DNA of 64,000 bases from Peptoniphilus lacrimalis DSM 7455. Lineage in GTDB: Bacteria; Bacillota; Clostridia; Tissierellales; Peptoniphilaceae. The position numbers and the translations under genes were made by a program. The notes below the pieces were generated by a model. It ran no database searches. It saw only the letters and a list, made by a program, of their open reading frames with translations, and was not told the origin of the DNA. The DNA lies in NCBI RefSeq assembly GCF_000378725.1, contig NZ_KB900367.1, forward strand, positions 229,060 through 293,059. Direction: 5' to 3'. Shown in pieces: positions 42,430 to 51,682 of this stretch (position 1 is the stretch's first letter; each line of letters starts with the position of its first letter).

Positions 42430-42788
42430 ATATGAAAACTAAAAGTATTTATTTCACAGGAGAAGCAAGAACAACAATGGACAATGCTATAACAAAAATC
42501 TATGGCACATTTTACATGGCTTTTGAGGTAGATGCTTCTAATGGTAAAATTATTAGAACTGATTGCAACGGAACAATGAAACTCACTAAAGATTTTATAA
42601 ATAGAATTTTTGAAGGCAAAATCTTTGATGATGACGAAGAAAAAATAATAGAAGAAATATCAGAGAGATATTACGCATCATCAACAAGGGCGATAGTAGT
42701 AGCTTATAGAGATGCCTTACAAAAATATAAAAAAGTTAAAAAAGATATTCTTGAAAAAAATAGTAAGGAGAAATACAGTGAAGAATAG
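42426..42788 (+). CDS. DUF3870 protein
   Basis: The 120-aa protein reads SIYFTGEARTTMDNAITKIYGTFYMAFEVDASNGKIIRTDCNGTMKLTKDFINRIFEGK, the DUF3870 pattern. It overlaps the previous stop (ATGA) and overlaps the NlpC/P60 gene by 11 bases, so it belongs to the same operon. Such proteins often sit next to dipeptide epimerase/DUF819 genes. Function is unknown. Confidence 0.82.
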   Translation: MNMKTKSIYFTGEARTTMDNAITKIYGTFYMAFEVDASNGKIIRTDCNGTMKLTKDFINRIFEGKIFDDDEEKIIEEISERYYASSTRAIVVAYRDALQKYKKVKKDILEKNSKEKYSEE

Positions 42789-44640
42789 ATTTTTAAAATT
42801 TAAAATTTTTTGCACAATAGTTTTAACTATCTTATTACTTTCAGTGAATTTATATGCTGCAAGTGATAATTCTAATAGTGAAGTTAAAGAGGCAGTTTAT
42901 TTGGGTGTAGAAAATTATGGTAATTTGAAAAAAGATAAGGATGAAAAATCATTAAAAAATTTTGAACACAAATTTTTTATTGATGGTCAAATTAAGAACT
43001 TCAAAATAAAAAGTGATGAAACAAAGAATGATGGATTGCCAAAATTTCAAACACAAAATAAATTGTGGGAAGGATATATTTATAAAGTAAAAATTGATAA
43101 TAACGAAATAGTTGATGCAGAACTTTTAAATTCTAATTCTAAAGATATGATAAAAGGAAAATTATCAGATATTAGTGCGAAAGAATTAAAAGTCGATGGT
43201 AAAAGCATTAAATTAAATAATGACTCAAAAATTTATAAAATTAATTGGCTAGCTGGTGGAACATTAGTTGAAGAAACAGATTTTGATAAAGCTAAAAACG
43301 CTTCAGTAAAAGTCACTCTAGATAAAGATGGAAATGCTAAAAATATTTATATTACTTTTATCAGAAAAGATTATAAAGCGCCAGTGAGCTATGAACCAGG
43401 GAAGAAAACATTGAAAAACTTCTTATCAAGTGCTTTACAACCAGTTGGAACTACGCTATATGTTTATGGTGGTACTTGGGATTGGCAGGATGATGGTTCA
43501 AGTTTAAATGCTAGGACAATCGGTCTTAGTGAATCTTGGTTAGATTTTTTCCAATATCAAGATCAAAACTATTCATACAGTTTGGATAAAAAAGATAATG
43601 CAAAAGATTATTATCCTAATGGTTCTTGGAACCAATATTATTATGCAGGAATAGATTGTTCAGGATATGTTGCTTGGTCAGTTTATAACACTCTTAATGA
43701 TAAAAGTGGTAATGAAGGTTATGTGATGAGTGCAACAAAGATGGCAAAGAATTTTGCATCTAGGTCTTGGGGAACTTATACTAATGATTACTCTATACCT
43801 ACTAATGATAAAAATTCAGACTTTAAAGTCGGAGATATTTTTTCTATGAACGGACATGTTTGGATTTGCTTGGGAACTTGTAGCGATGGTTCTATTGTAA
43901 TAATGCATTCAACACCAAGCGATTCTAAAAATGGAAAACCAGGTGGAGGAGTTCAAATTTCTGGGCTTGGCTACGATAAAAATGCGAAGGCTTATAAGTT
44001 AGCAGATTATTACATGAAAAAATATTATCCTGAATGGGATGAAAGATATGGAGCAGTTTTAAAAAATATAAAAGATTACACAACTATTAAAAAAGATACA
44101 GACGCAGGTAAATTTTCTTGGAACTTAAAAAATGGTATATTATCTGACCCTGATAAATATGCTGAAAAATCTCCTGAAGAAATATTAAAGGATTTATTTA
44201 ATGAAAAAGAAAATTCTGCACAAGAAGTCATTTTCACAATAGATAAAAATGAGTATAAGAAAATTATTGATGGAAAAGAATCTTCTTTTAATATGGATGT
44301 GGCTCCCATTATAAAACAAGATAGAACTTTGTTACCAATAAGATACTTAGCAGAATCTTTAGGAGCAAAAATAAATTGGGATAAGAATACAAGAACAGCT
44401 ACTTTTATAAAAAATGATGAAAAAGTTTCTGTTCAGGTCGACACTGGAAAAATTCTTTTGTCAAATGGACAAGAATATAAGTTGCAAAATAAAGTATTAA
44501 TAAAAAATGATAGGATTTTATTGTCTTTGACTAATATTTCTAAACTATTTAAGATGACAAATGGAAATATCAATGATGGAATTAGTCAAGATATAGAATG
44601 GGATGGAAGTTTAAGAACAGTAAGTGTAAAAATTAAATAA
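42778..44640 (+). CDS. Secreted NlpC/P60 peptidase with copper-amine-oxidase-N domain
   Basis: The ~620-aa secreted enzyme starts at GTG 42778 (KNRFLKFKIFCTIVLTILLLSVNLYAA signal peptide), 6 bases after AAGGAG. It has an N-terminal domain (~30-215), then an NlpC/P60 domain with catalytic Cys ~294 (AGIDCSGYVAW) and His ~360 (MNGHVWICLG). A C-terminal copper-amine-oxidase N-like domain (RTLLPIRYLAESLGAKINWDKNTRTATF) is often a wall-binding module. It cleaves gamma-D-Glu-diamino acid bonds in murein, supplying dipeptides to the upstream gene products. The longer frame from 42712 is unlikely. Confidence 0.9.
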   Translation: MKNRFLKFKIFCTIVLTILLLSVNLYAASDNSNSEVKEAVYLGVENYGNLKKDKDEKSLKNFEHKFFIDGQIKNFKIKSDETKNDGLPKFQTQNKLWEGYIYKVKIDNNEIVDAELLNSNSKDMIKGKLSDISAKELKVDGKSIKLNNDSKIYKINWLAGGTLVEETDFDKAKNASVKVTLDKDGNAKNIYITFIRKDYKAPVSYEPGKKTLKNFLSSALQPVGTTLYVYGGTWDWQDDGSSLNARTIGLSESWLDFFQYQDQNYSYSLDKKDNAKDYYPNGSWNQYYYAGIDCSGYVAWSVYNTLNDKSGNEGYVMSATKMAKNFASRSWGTYTNDYSIPTNDKNSDFKVGDIFSMNGHVWICLGTCSDGSIVIMHSTPSDSKNGKPGGGVQISGLGYDKNAKAYKLADYYMKKYYPEWDERYGAVLKNIKDYTTIKKDTDAGKFSWNLKNGILSDPDKYAEKSPEEILKDLFNEKENSAQEVIFTIDKNEYKKIIDGKESSFNMDVAPIIKQDRTLLPIRYLAESLGAKINWDKNTRTATFIKNDEKVSVQVDTGKILLSNGQEYKLQNKVLIKNDRILLSLTNISKLFKMTNGNINDGISQDIEWDGSLRTVSVKIK

Positions 44641-44654
44641 AAAATTTTTAATTT

Positions 44655-44680
44655 AGTCGGATTTTGTCCGACTATTTTTT
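44655..44680 (+). terminator. Terminator after the peptide-salvage operon
   Basis: AGTCGGA-TTTTG-TCCGACT followed by a T-rich tract. Beyond it, 44717-44760 can form ATATATGG/CCATATAT, a weaker hairpin. 44816-45060 holds no gene. Confidence 0.85.
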
Positions 44681-44761
44681 ATTTAATTTTCAAATATTAT
44701 TGTTGAATGGGAAGGTATGAATATATGGTCTAAGTCATAAAGCTTGGTCCATATATTTTTC

Positions 44762-44815
44762 AATAAAAAATATCTGCCACATCCTATCAGGAGGGCTGAT
44801 ACACAAAACTTTTCA
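44762..44815. mobile_element. IS256-like end relic (third copy)
   Basis: CAGGAGGGCTGATACACAAA followed by ACTTTTCACAC resembles the terminal sequence of the relics at 5400 and 21500 (GATACACAAAATTATTTACA). Only the end remains. Confidence 0.4.
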
Positions 44816-45063
44816 CACTACCTATACTTGGATATTTATATATTTCTGTTTTTTAGCTATTCTATAAGTTTTCAAATTTTAAATATTTTTTATTTCTTCA
44901 AAATAGTATAGATTTTATCGAAATTACTATAACGGTTCTATTTTGTAAATGCATTTTTAAAAAACACTAAAAAGTACATGAATTATTAATAACTTTAATG
45001 TCATCTCTAATTAAATAATTAAAATATAAAACCTGGAAAATTTGAAAAAAATTATTTTTAGTA

Positions 45064-45107
45064 TTGACAACATTAGTATTTAATGTATAATATATATTGT
45101 ATACAAT
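45064..45107 (+). promoter_or_regulatory. Promoter and palindromic GntR-type operator
   Basis: TTGACA (45064) and TATAAT (45086) are 16 bp apart, followed at 45096-45107 by the palindrome ATTGTATACAAT, continuing ATACAATATA. FCD-type GntR proteins bind such T-GTATAC-A sites; the GntR gene at 47519 is the obvious candidate. Confidence 0.75.
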
Positions 45108-45138
45108 ATACAATATATATTTAAATGGAGGTTTTATT

Positions 45139-46014
45139 ATGAATTATGGATGTCAATCAATGGTAGGAAAGATAACTGATATATTATTGAAAAGTCCAAA
45201 GGATGCTTTTATCAGTCAAGAAAACCTAGAAAGAAATTATGAGGCTTTTAATTATATAGGTTGTCCTAATTATGAGAAAACTTTAAAAGAGTATGAAATT
45301 TTTGAAGGAATTATTAAGAAGAATGTAGAAAACGTTTATTATTTGCCGAAAGATGATAGAACAGGATTAGATTCTATTTATGCGCATGATTCTTTAAAAG
45401 TTACAAAGAAAGGTGCCATATATTTTCCTATGGGAAAAAATTTAAGATCTAAAGAATCATTAGTTACTGAAGAATTTTTAAAATCACACGGCGTGCCAAC
45501 GCTAGGTAGGATTGAGGCACCAGGAAAAATGGAAGGTGGGGATATAGTTTGGTTAGATGAAAGAACTGTTGCAATTGGCTTAGGATACAGAACAAATAAA
45601 GAAGGAATAGAACAATTTAAGAAACTAACAAAAGATTTTATTGATGAATATATTATTGTCCCAATGCCACATGGGGAAGGAAAGGATGAATGTTTACATT
45701 TAATGAGCGTTATTTCATTAGTTGATGATGATTTAGCTGTGGTTTATTCAAAATTCATGCCTGTATTTTTTAGAGAGTATTTAATAAAAAGAGGTATTAA
45801 ATTGCTTGAGGTTAATGATAAAGAATACGCTTATTTAGGAAGCAATGTTTTAGCATTAGATAAAAGAAAATGTATTATTATTGAAGGAGTTCCAGAAATA
45901 CAAAAAAAATTAGAAGATGAAGGATGTACTGTTTATACTTATCCAGGTAAGGAGTTATCATTTAGAGGAACGGGAGGTCCAACTTGTTTAACTCATCCGA
46001 TTTGTAGAAAATAG
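45139..46014 (+). CDS. Amidinotransferase/DDAH-fold hydrolase (arginine-derivative)
   Basis: The 291-aa protein has guanidino-modifying-enzyme marks: DRTGLDSIYAHDSLKV, EGGD as MEGGDIVWLD, catalytic His in PMPHGEGKDECLHLMS and the Cys near the C terminus (GPTCLTHPI). It may hydrolyse arginine, methylated arginine or a related substrate to citrulline plus amine. The ATG follows GGAGG. The frame is open from 45097, inside the operator region. The AGCS symporter gene follows within 32 bases. Confidence 0.85.
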   Translation: MNYGCQSMVGKITDILLKSPKDAFISQENLERNYEAFNYIGCPNYEKTLKEYEIFEGIIKKNVENVYYLPKDDRTGLDSIYAHDSLKVTKKGAIYFPMGKNLRSKESLVTEEFLKSHGVPTLGRIEAPGKMEGGDIVWLDERTVAIGLGYRTNKEGIEQFKKLTKDFIDEYIIVPMPHGEGKDECLHLMSVISLVDDDLAVVYSKFMPVFFREYLIKRGIKLLEVNDKEYAYLGSNVLALDKRKCIIIEGVPEIQKKLEDEGCTVYTYPGKELSFRGTGGPTCLTHPICRK

Positions 46015-46046
46015 TGAAAAATTTAATGCTTAAAGGGGGGACAAAC

Positions 46047-47522
46047 ATGAATCTTGAAAAATTAATATATACTGTTGTCTATGATTACTTATGGGGAACA
46101 CCGTTAATAATATTAGTTTTAGCAACAGGTTTATATTTTACTTTGCGTTCAGGTTTTTTACAGTTTAGATTTTTTAAAACAGGTTTAAAAAAAGCAATAA
46201 GTCAATTTAAGAGTACCAGTAGCGTTGATAATCATAATGGGGTTATATCATCATTTGAGGCTATGAGTATGGCTTTAGGAACTACTATTGGTGTTGGAAA
46301 TATTGGTGGAGTTGCAGCTGCCATAGCTGTTGGAGGTCCTGGTGCTGTGTTTTGGATGTGGGTTGCGGCGACCTTTGGTCTTGTAGTTAAAACGGTGGAG
46401 ATAACGCTTGCAGTATACTATAGAACAAGGATGGAAAATGGAGAAACGTATGGTGGACCCAATTATTATATTCATAATGGAATAGCAATAGAAAAGCAAA
46501 AAAAAATACTTGCTAAAATATTAAATTTCATATTCGCTTTTGGATTTATTATGGGAGTTTTTATAAACATACAAACATATACAGTTTCAGAAGCTGTGGG
46601 CAATACATTTAATATAAATTTAAATGTTGTCGGGATTATTTATACTATTTTTTTATACATGATGATAAGTGGTGGAATGAAGAGATTAGGTAAAATAGCA
46701 ACAATTATTGTTCCGATAATGTGTTTATTTTATATTATGGGTAGTGGATATATAATAATTATGAATTATGACCAAATAGTGCCATCAGTAAGACTTATAG
46801 TAAATTCGGCATTTAAAGGTACTGCTGCGGTTGGCGGATTTGCGGGAGCATCATTTAAACTGGCAATAACATCAGGTATGAGTAGGTCAGTTTTTTCTAA
46901 TGAAGCTGGATGGGGGACAGCTCCAATGATTCACGCTTCAGCGAAAGTTAATCATCCATTCAAACAAGGATTATTGGGTATATTTGAAGTATTCTTTGAT
47001 ACTTTTGTTATATGTACTTTAACATCACTTGTAATAATACTTTCACAACAATGGGAATTAGGGTATGATGGCGCAACCTTAACACTTCATGCATTTGAAA
47101 CAGGAGTAGGAACAGTCGGTAGAATGATTTTAGCTTTTGGTGTATTCTTTTTTGGGCTAACTACTTCAAGTGGAGTTTATACACAAATAGAAGTTGTTCT
47201 AAGATATGTTTTGGGTGAAAGTAAATTAAAATTTAAATTGTTAACGTTTTATAAATGGTTTTACCCAATTCCTAGCTTAGGAATGGTATTGGTTGCTACT
47301 AAATGGGGTCTTCCAGGAGCTTCATTATGGATATTCTCAGATATGTCAACAGCTTTACCAATTTTTGCCAATCTTATAGCCCTAATAATTTTATTTCCAA
47401 CTTTCAAAAAGGTTTATGAAGATTATATGTTTAGATACAAAGGAATTGGAGAAAATAAAGGAATACCTGTATTTTACGAAGGAACAGATGTGCAGAATGG
47501 TGTAGATGAGCCTATAAGTTAA
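46047..47522 (+). CDS. Sodium:alanine symporter family protein (AGCS)
   Basis: The 491-aa transporter has ~11 TM segments. The AGCS signature region is SFEAMSMALGTTIGVGNIGGVAAAIAVGGPGAVFWMWVAATFG, plus SVFSNEAGWGTAPMIHASAKV. ATG 46047 follows AAAGGGGGG; the frame from GTG 46014 overlaps the preceding stop. Co-transcription with the guanidino hydrolase suggests it imports the substrate or a related amino acid. It converges with the GntR gene, overlapping by 4 bases. Confidence 0.92.
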   Translation: MNLEKLIYTVVYDYLWGTPLIILVLATGLYFTLRSGFLQFRFFKTGLKKAISQFKSTSSVDNHNGVISSFEAMSMALGTTIGVGNIGGVAAAIAVGGPGAVFWMWVAATFGLVVKTVEITLAVYYRTRMENGETYGGPNYYIHNGIAIEKQKKILAKILNFIFAFGFIMGVFINIQTYTVSEAVGNTFNINLNVVGIIYTIFLYMMISGGMKRLGKIATIIVPIMCLFYIMGSGYIIIMNYDQIVPSVRLIVNSAFKGTAAVGGFAGASFKLAITSGMSRSVFSNEAGWGTAPMIHASAKVNHPFKQGLLGIFEVFFDTFVICTLTSLVIILSQQWELGYDGATLTLHAFETGVGTVGRMILAFGVFFFGLTTSSGVYTQIEVVLRYVLGESKLKFKLLTFYKWFYPIPSLGMVLVATKWGLPGASLWIFSDMSTALPIFANLIALIILFPTFKKVYEDYMFRYKGIGENKGIPVFYEGTDVQNGVDEPIS

Positions 47523-48166
47523 TATACCGTGTCATTACTGGCATAATTTAAAGACCAATGTTCTTCAATTAATAATTTTTTTAAAGCGATTAAGTCTTTT
47601 TGCTTAATTAATTTTATAATTAGAGAATGTTCATCATTACTGTTATTTAGAGCTTTAGACAATTCTTCAAGATCCGTGGAATCGTAAGATTGGCGTACAA
47701 AACGACGTCTAAGGCGAGATAGAGTTTCAATCAACTCGGAATTGTCAGATTTTAAAATATATACATTATGGAAGTCTAATTGTTGTTGATAATATGCCTT
47801 AAAATCTCTTAATTTAATACTATTATACATCTTGTTTATTAAATTTGACATCAAGGTAATGTCGCTATCTGTTAGTTTAGGTAGTGCTAGTTCTATAGCA
47901 AAAGCGTCTAAGCGACCTATTATTGCATATATATCTTTAGCTTCTCTTATTGTTAGAGGTTTTACGACAAAACCTCTACGAGGTCTTGATTCCAACAGAC
48001 CTTCTGCTGCTAATTGAATAAGTGCTTCTCGAATCGGAGTTCTTGAGATATTAAGTGTATTAACTATATCCGTCTCATTAATTTTATCGTAAGCCTTTAG
48101 TGTGCCATTTTGAATTGAATCTGATATATAATTGTAAACAATATCTTTTAATGATGGAATTTGCAT
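47519..48166 (-). CDS. GntR-family regulator with FCD domain
   Basis: The regulator is 215 aa from ATG 48166 (MQIPSLKDIVYNYISDSIQNG). Its GntR winged HTH contains INETDIVNTLNISRTPIREALIQLAAEGLLESRPRRGFVVKPLT, and its FCD ligand domain helices carry IIGRLDAFAIELA, FHNVYILKSDNSELIETLSRLRRRF and EEHWSL, with Asp/His metal-ligand positions. A minus-strand promoter places transcription start at about 48193, so the frame from 48193 would be leaderless. It likely controls the flanking arginine-type genes. Confidence 0.9.
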   Translation of the reverse strand: MQIPSLKDIVYNYISDSIQNGTLKAYDKINETDIVNTLNISRTPIREALIQLAAEGLLESRPRRGFVVKPLTIREAKDIYAIIGRLDAFAIELALPKLTDSDITLMSNLINKMYNSIKLRDFKAYYQQQLDFHNVYILKSDNSELIETLSRLRRRFVRQSYDSTDLEELSKALNNSNDEHSLIIKLIKQKDLIALKKLLIEEHWSLNYASNDTVY

Positions 48167-48199
48167 ATAATCATTCTTATTTATTGGAAACATGTATAT

Positions 48200-48228
48200 A
48201 TTATAGTGTATTTTTTTGATGATATCAA
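48200..48228 (-). promoter_or_regulatory. Promoter of the GntR gene
   Basis: On the minus strand TTGATA (plus 48223-48228) and TATAAT (plus 48200-48205) have exact 17-bp spacing. Confidence 0.75.
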
Positions 48229-48244
48229 GAAGAAAGGAAAAATT

Positions 48245-49891
48245 ATGGATAGATCAAGTAGAATTAAAGAATTATTATTAAAATATGTGGCAACTGTGAC
48301 CCATACAAGCACAGAATTAGAAAAAAACAATGAAAAATTTTTTAGTGAATGGTTTAATGAAATAGAAAAAAGTTCTAAACTCCCTTTGCATTGTGGTTTT
48401 TTTGCAGTACCAAATGATAAATTAAATAGGAAAATTCCCTATGCATTTATTATAGGTAAATCCAAAAATACAATAATTTTAATACATCATACTGATACTG
48501 TTGATGTTGAAGATTATGGAAATTTAAAAGATATAGCTTATGACCCAGTTGCATTAAATAAAGCTTATTTAAGTGGAAGTGTAGACCTAAATAAAAATGC
48601 GAAGAAAGATTTACAAGAAGGTGGATGGATATTGGGTAGAGGTGCAACAGATATGAAATCTGGTGGTGTTATGCATATGGCACTTTTTGAAGAATACATG
48701 ACTGACATCGATTTTCAAGGCTCTATTTTATTATTGGGATTGCCTGATGAAGAAAATTCTTCTGCAGGTATGAGAGCGGCTGCATATTTGTTAGATAAAC
48801 TTCATAATGATTTTGGTTTAGAATATAAGTTAACTCTTAATGGGGAGCCTCATGAGAGAAAGAACCCTAAAAATATGATGATATACGATGGAACAATAGG
48901 AAAAATAATGCCAATTTTCTTGGTTAGAGGAAAGCTTGCCCATGTTGGTCAAGTTTATTCAGGTCTAAATCCTATTCATATTCTTTCTGAGATAGTAACA
49001 AGAACAGAATTAAATCCTGAATTTTTAGAAAAAGCTGGAAATACAGTAGCTCCTCCCTGTACATGGCTTTATTTTAAAGATAGAAAATATGTTTATGATG
49101 TATCTTTGCCAATTTATTTAGGTGGTTATATGTCTATATTACCATTAAGAAGATCACCTAAAGAATTGATGGAAAGACTTTATAATATTTCCAAAGAATC
49201 TTTCAACATAGTAATCAAAAGAACTAATGAATCTTATAAAAAATATTGTCAATTATCAGGTGAAAAATATGAGCCAATAATATATGAACCAAAGGTTATG
49301 TACTATGCCGATTTATATAACGAGATAATAAGTTCAGGAGATGATAGAATTATATCCCAAATTAAAAAAATAGAAAGTAATTTAACTGAGGATGTTATGT
49401 CTAGTAAATATTCAAGAGCAGAAGCTTGTTATAAAATGATGGAAGCTCTTTTAAACTTTTATGAATATAGAGGACCTATAATAGTTTTAGGAATATCAGC
49501 ACCTTATTATCCAAGTAATAACAATATGGATTTAGAAAATAAAGATAAGATGAATTTGCTTGTTAAAAAAATTCAGTCTTTCGGTAAAGAACAACTTTCT
49601 ATTGGTGTAGATATTCAAAATTATTATACTGGAATTTGCGATTTGTCATATTCTATGTTCCCGTATGCTCAAGAGGATATTGATTATATTGAAAATAATA
49701 TGATAATGTGGGGTAAAAGCTACAATATACCATTAAATCTTATAAAGAAATATTCAACTCCTGTTTTAAATATAGGAGCCTGGGGTAAAGATTTTCACAA
49801 GTATACCGAAAGAGTTTTAGAGGAAGATCTTGTAAACAGAACTCCAAAATTAATCGATTTCACAATTCGAGAATTTTTAAAATCAAAATAG
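48245..49891 (+). CDS. rocB: RocB-like M20-family peptidase/amidohydrolase
   Basis: The 548-aa protein matches RocB, a peptidase-M20-type protein of arginine degradation. The N terminus is IKELLLKYVATVTHTSTE; metal motifs are IILIHHTDTVDVEDYG, GRGATDMKSGGVMHMAL and LGLPDEENSSAGMRAA. The AHVGQVYSGLNPIHILSEI lid and a long C-terminal domain complete it. ATG 48245 follows AAGAAAGGA; the frame upstream to 48161 overlaps the divergent promoter. It is divergent from the GntR gene. Exact substrate in RocB proteins is not established. Confidence 0.88.
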   Translation: MDRSSRIKELLLKYVATVTHTSTELEKNNEKFFSEWFNEIEKSSKLPLHCGFFAVPNDKLNRKIPYAFIIGKSKNTIILIHHTDTVDVEDYGNLKDIAYDPVALNKAYLSGSVDLNKNAKKDLQEGGWILGRGATDMKSGGVMHMALFEEYMTDIDFQGSILLLGLPDEENSSAGMRAAAYLLDKLHNDFGLEYKLTLNGEPHERKNPKNMMIYDGTIGKIMPIFLVRGKLAHVGQVYSGLNPIHILSEIVTRTELNPEFLEKAGNTVAPPCTWLYFKDRKYVYDVSLPIYLGGYMSILPLRRSPKELMERLYNISKESFNIVIKRTNESYKKYCQLSGEKYEPIIYEPKVMYYADLYNEIISSGDDRIISQIKKIESNLTEDVMSSKYSRAEACYKMMEALLNFYEYRGPIIVLGISAPYYPSNNNMDLENKDKMNLLVKKIQSFGKEQLSIGVDIQNYYTGICDLSYSMFPYAQEDIDYIENNMIMWGKSYNIPLNLIKKYSTPVLNIGAWGKDFHKYTERVLEEDLVNRTPKLIDFTIREFLKSK

Positions 49892-49956
49892 TTCATTGTA
49901 AAAATTAAAAATGTTCATGATATAATTAAAATCAATAAAAGAGATAAAATACAAGG

Positions 49957-49999
49957 TGATGTTGCAGATTAGATGATTCTACTCTGCAACATCATTTTT
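49957..49999 (+). terminator. Terminator hairpin at the left IS end / after rocB
   Basis: TGATGTTGCAGA pairs with TCTGCAACATCA over 12 bp, followed by seven T residues. It overlaps the IS terminal repeat. Confidence 0.85.
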
Positions 50000-50122
50000 T
50001 TATCAAATATTTAAGTTTAGCCATTGTGTTTTTTGTTTTTAAATTATTTTCTAGATAGATTTATCTTGTTTCCTATAAAATGGGTACACTTAATAAAGCT
50101 GGCTTTAATGAATATTTTTTTC

Positions 50123-51682
50123 TTAGGAAGCTTTGTATTTTATGATTTCTAAGTTCTTATTTTCTATTTTTGATGCCAGTTTATTTAAGTTTAGCCCTAT
50201 TGATAAGAGGCATATTTCACTTTTTATATTTTCTTTTCCTCTGTGGTGGAATCTGTTGTAGTTTAGGCCTGACTTTATTTTGGAGAATGCTCCTTCGGCT
50301 TGGATTGATCTATTTATTCTTTCTTCTATTCCTTGGTCGGATTTTATGTTTTTTAAGGATTCTTCTCTATATTTTTGAAATGTTTCTGCTATGTAGATTC
50401 CTTTGGTTTTTTGTCCTTCTTTGTTCCAATCGAAGCATCTGTAGACTTTTGTTGTTGTTACGTATCCACTTTTTCTTTTTCTGTATCTGTCATTGCATCT
50501 TATGAATTCTTTGCCTTCTTGTGATATGTATTTGTCCTGTTTTTCATCGTATTTTAAGCTTTTCTTAATTTCTTGCTCTTTTTTATATTTTCGTGTTTTT
50601 GACTTTTCATAGTTTGATGGTTTTATGTAGGATGTTAAATTTTTTTCTGCTAGAAATACATAGTTTTCTTCACTTTCGTATCCTGCATCTGCTACTATCT
50701 TGTTTAGCTTATTTGGATTTTTTTCTAGAAGGTCTTTTAAGAATGGTTTTAGGGTGTTCATATCAGATGGATGGTGGGATATGTTTTCTCCTATGATGAA
50801 GCCTGATGCACTTGCTAATTGGATATTGTAGGCTGGTTTTAGTTGACCATTTTTCATGTGGTCTTCTTTCATTCTCATGAAGGTTGCATCATGGTCTGTT
50901 TTTGAGTAGGAGTTTCTGTGGTCTCCCATTATTTCTAGATGTTTCTTGTAGCTTTCTAGTTTTTCTTTCCATTCTTTTAAATGTTCATAGTCCCTTTGTT
51001 CTTTTGTTTTTCTTTTTCCTTTTCCGTAAACGAATTTTATTTTTTTCTCTTTGCAATATTTTCTCAATTGGTTAAAGATTGTTGTTACTGCTTGAAGTAC
51101 TTGGTCTGGAATTAGACTTTTACTTAGTCCTAGTTCTTCTTTTATTTTTTCTATTAATTTTTCTTGCCACTTTTCTATACTTCCTCTCCATACAAAACTA
51201 TATCTGTTGGCATAGGCTTCTATCTTTGTTCCATCTATATAGATGCTTGATAGGTCTATCTGTTTTTCTTCTATCAGTATTTGTACCATTTGATTTAGTA
51301 GTTCTGGTGTTAGGTCTTGTATTTTCTTTCTAAATCTGTTTATTGTGCTATGGTCTGGCGGTAGTTCTGTATCGAGTAGGTACTTAATTCTTAAATCATA
51401 TTTGCATGATTTTTCTATTTCTCTTGATGAAAATATTCCTTCTGAATAGCAGAATATTATTATTTGAAGCATGGTTACTGGGTTTACAGTAGGTTTTCTT
51501 CCAAATGATGAGTAGACTTTTTTTAGTTCTGATAGATTCATCCTTTCAATTATATTTTTTACAAGCCTTAGTTTAACATCATCTTTTATATATATTTCTG
51601 TATTAAAGTTTAATCTTAGTTGAATTGTATCATTAACTAGTGTATAGTTAGTTAATGATGATGTATTTTTAACGGTTTTCAT
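50123..51682 (-). CDS. tnp: IS1182-family transposase
   Basis: The 519-aa DDE transposase has the N-terminal YSSFGRKPTVNPVTMLQIIIFCYSEGIFSSREIEKSCKYDLRIKYLLDTELPPDHSTINRFRKK region, IYIDGTKIEAYANRYSFVWRGS with the first Asp, IVADAGYESEENYVFLAEK with the second Asp, and a C-terminal AEGAFSKIKSGLNYNRFHHRGKENIKSE with the Glu. It is intact with no frameshift, so the element may be active. ORFs on the opposite strand here are shadows. Confidence 0.95.
   Translation of the reverse strand: MKTVKNTSSLTNYTLVNDTIQLRLNFNTEIYIKDDVKLRLVKNIIERMNLSELKKVYSSFGRKPTVNPVTMLQIIIFCYSEGIFSSREIEKSCKYDLRIKYLLDTELPPDHSTINRFRKKIQDLTPELLNQMVQILIEEKQIDLSSIYIDGTKIEAYANRYSFVWRGSIEKWQEKLIEKIKEELGLSKSLIPDQVLQAVTTIFNQLRKYCKEKKIKFVYGKGKRKTKEQRDYEHLKEWKEKLESYKKHLEIMGDHRNSYSKTDHDATFMRMKEDHMKNGQLKPAYNIQLASASGFIIGENISHHPSDMNTLKPFLKDLLEKNPNKLNKIVADAGYESEENYVFLAEKNLTSYIKPSNYEKSKTRKYKKEQEIKKSLKYDEKQDKYISQEGKEFIRCNDRYRKRKSGYVTTTKVYRCFDWNKEGQKTKGIYIAETFQKYREESLKNIKSDQGIEERINRSIQAEGAFSKIKSGLNYNRFHHRGKENIKSEICLLSIGLNLNKLASKIENKNLEIIKYKAS

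Noticed and set aside
50170..51333. Four Leu/Phe-rich plus-strand ORFs
   Set aside because: All are shadows of the IS1182 transposase gene.
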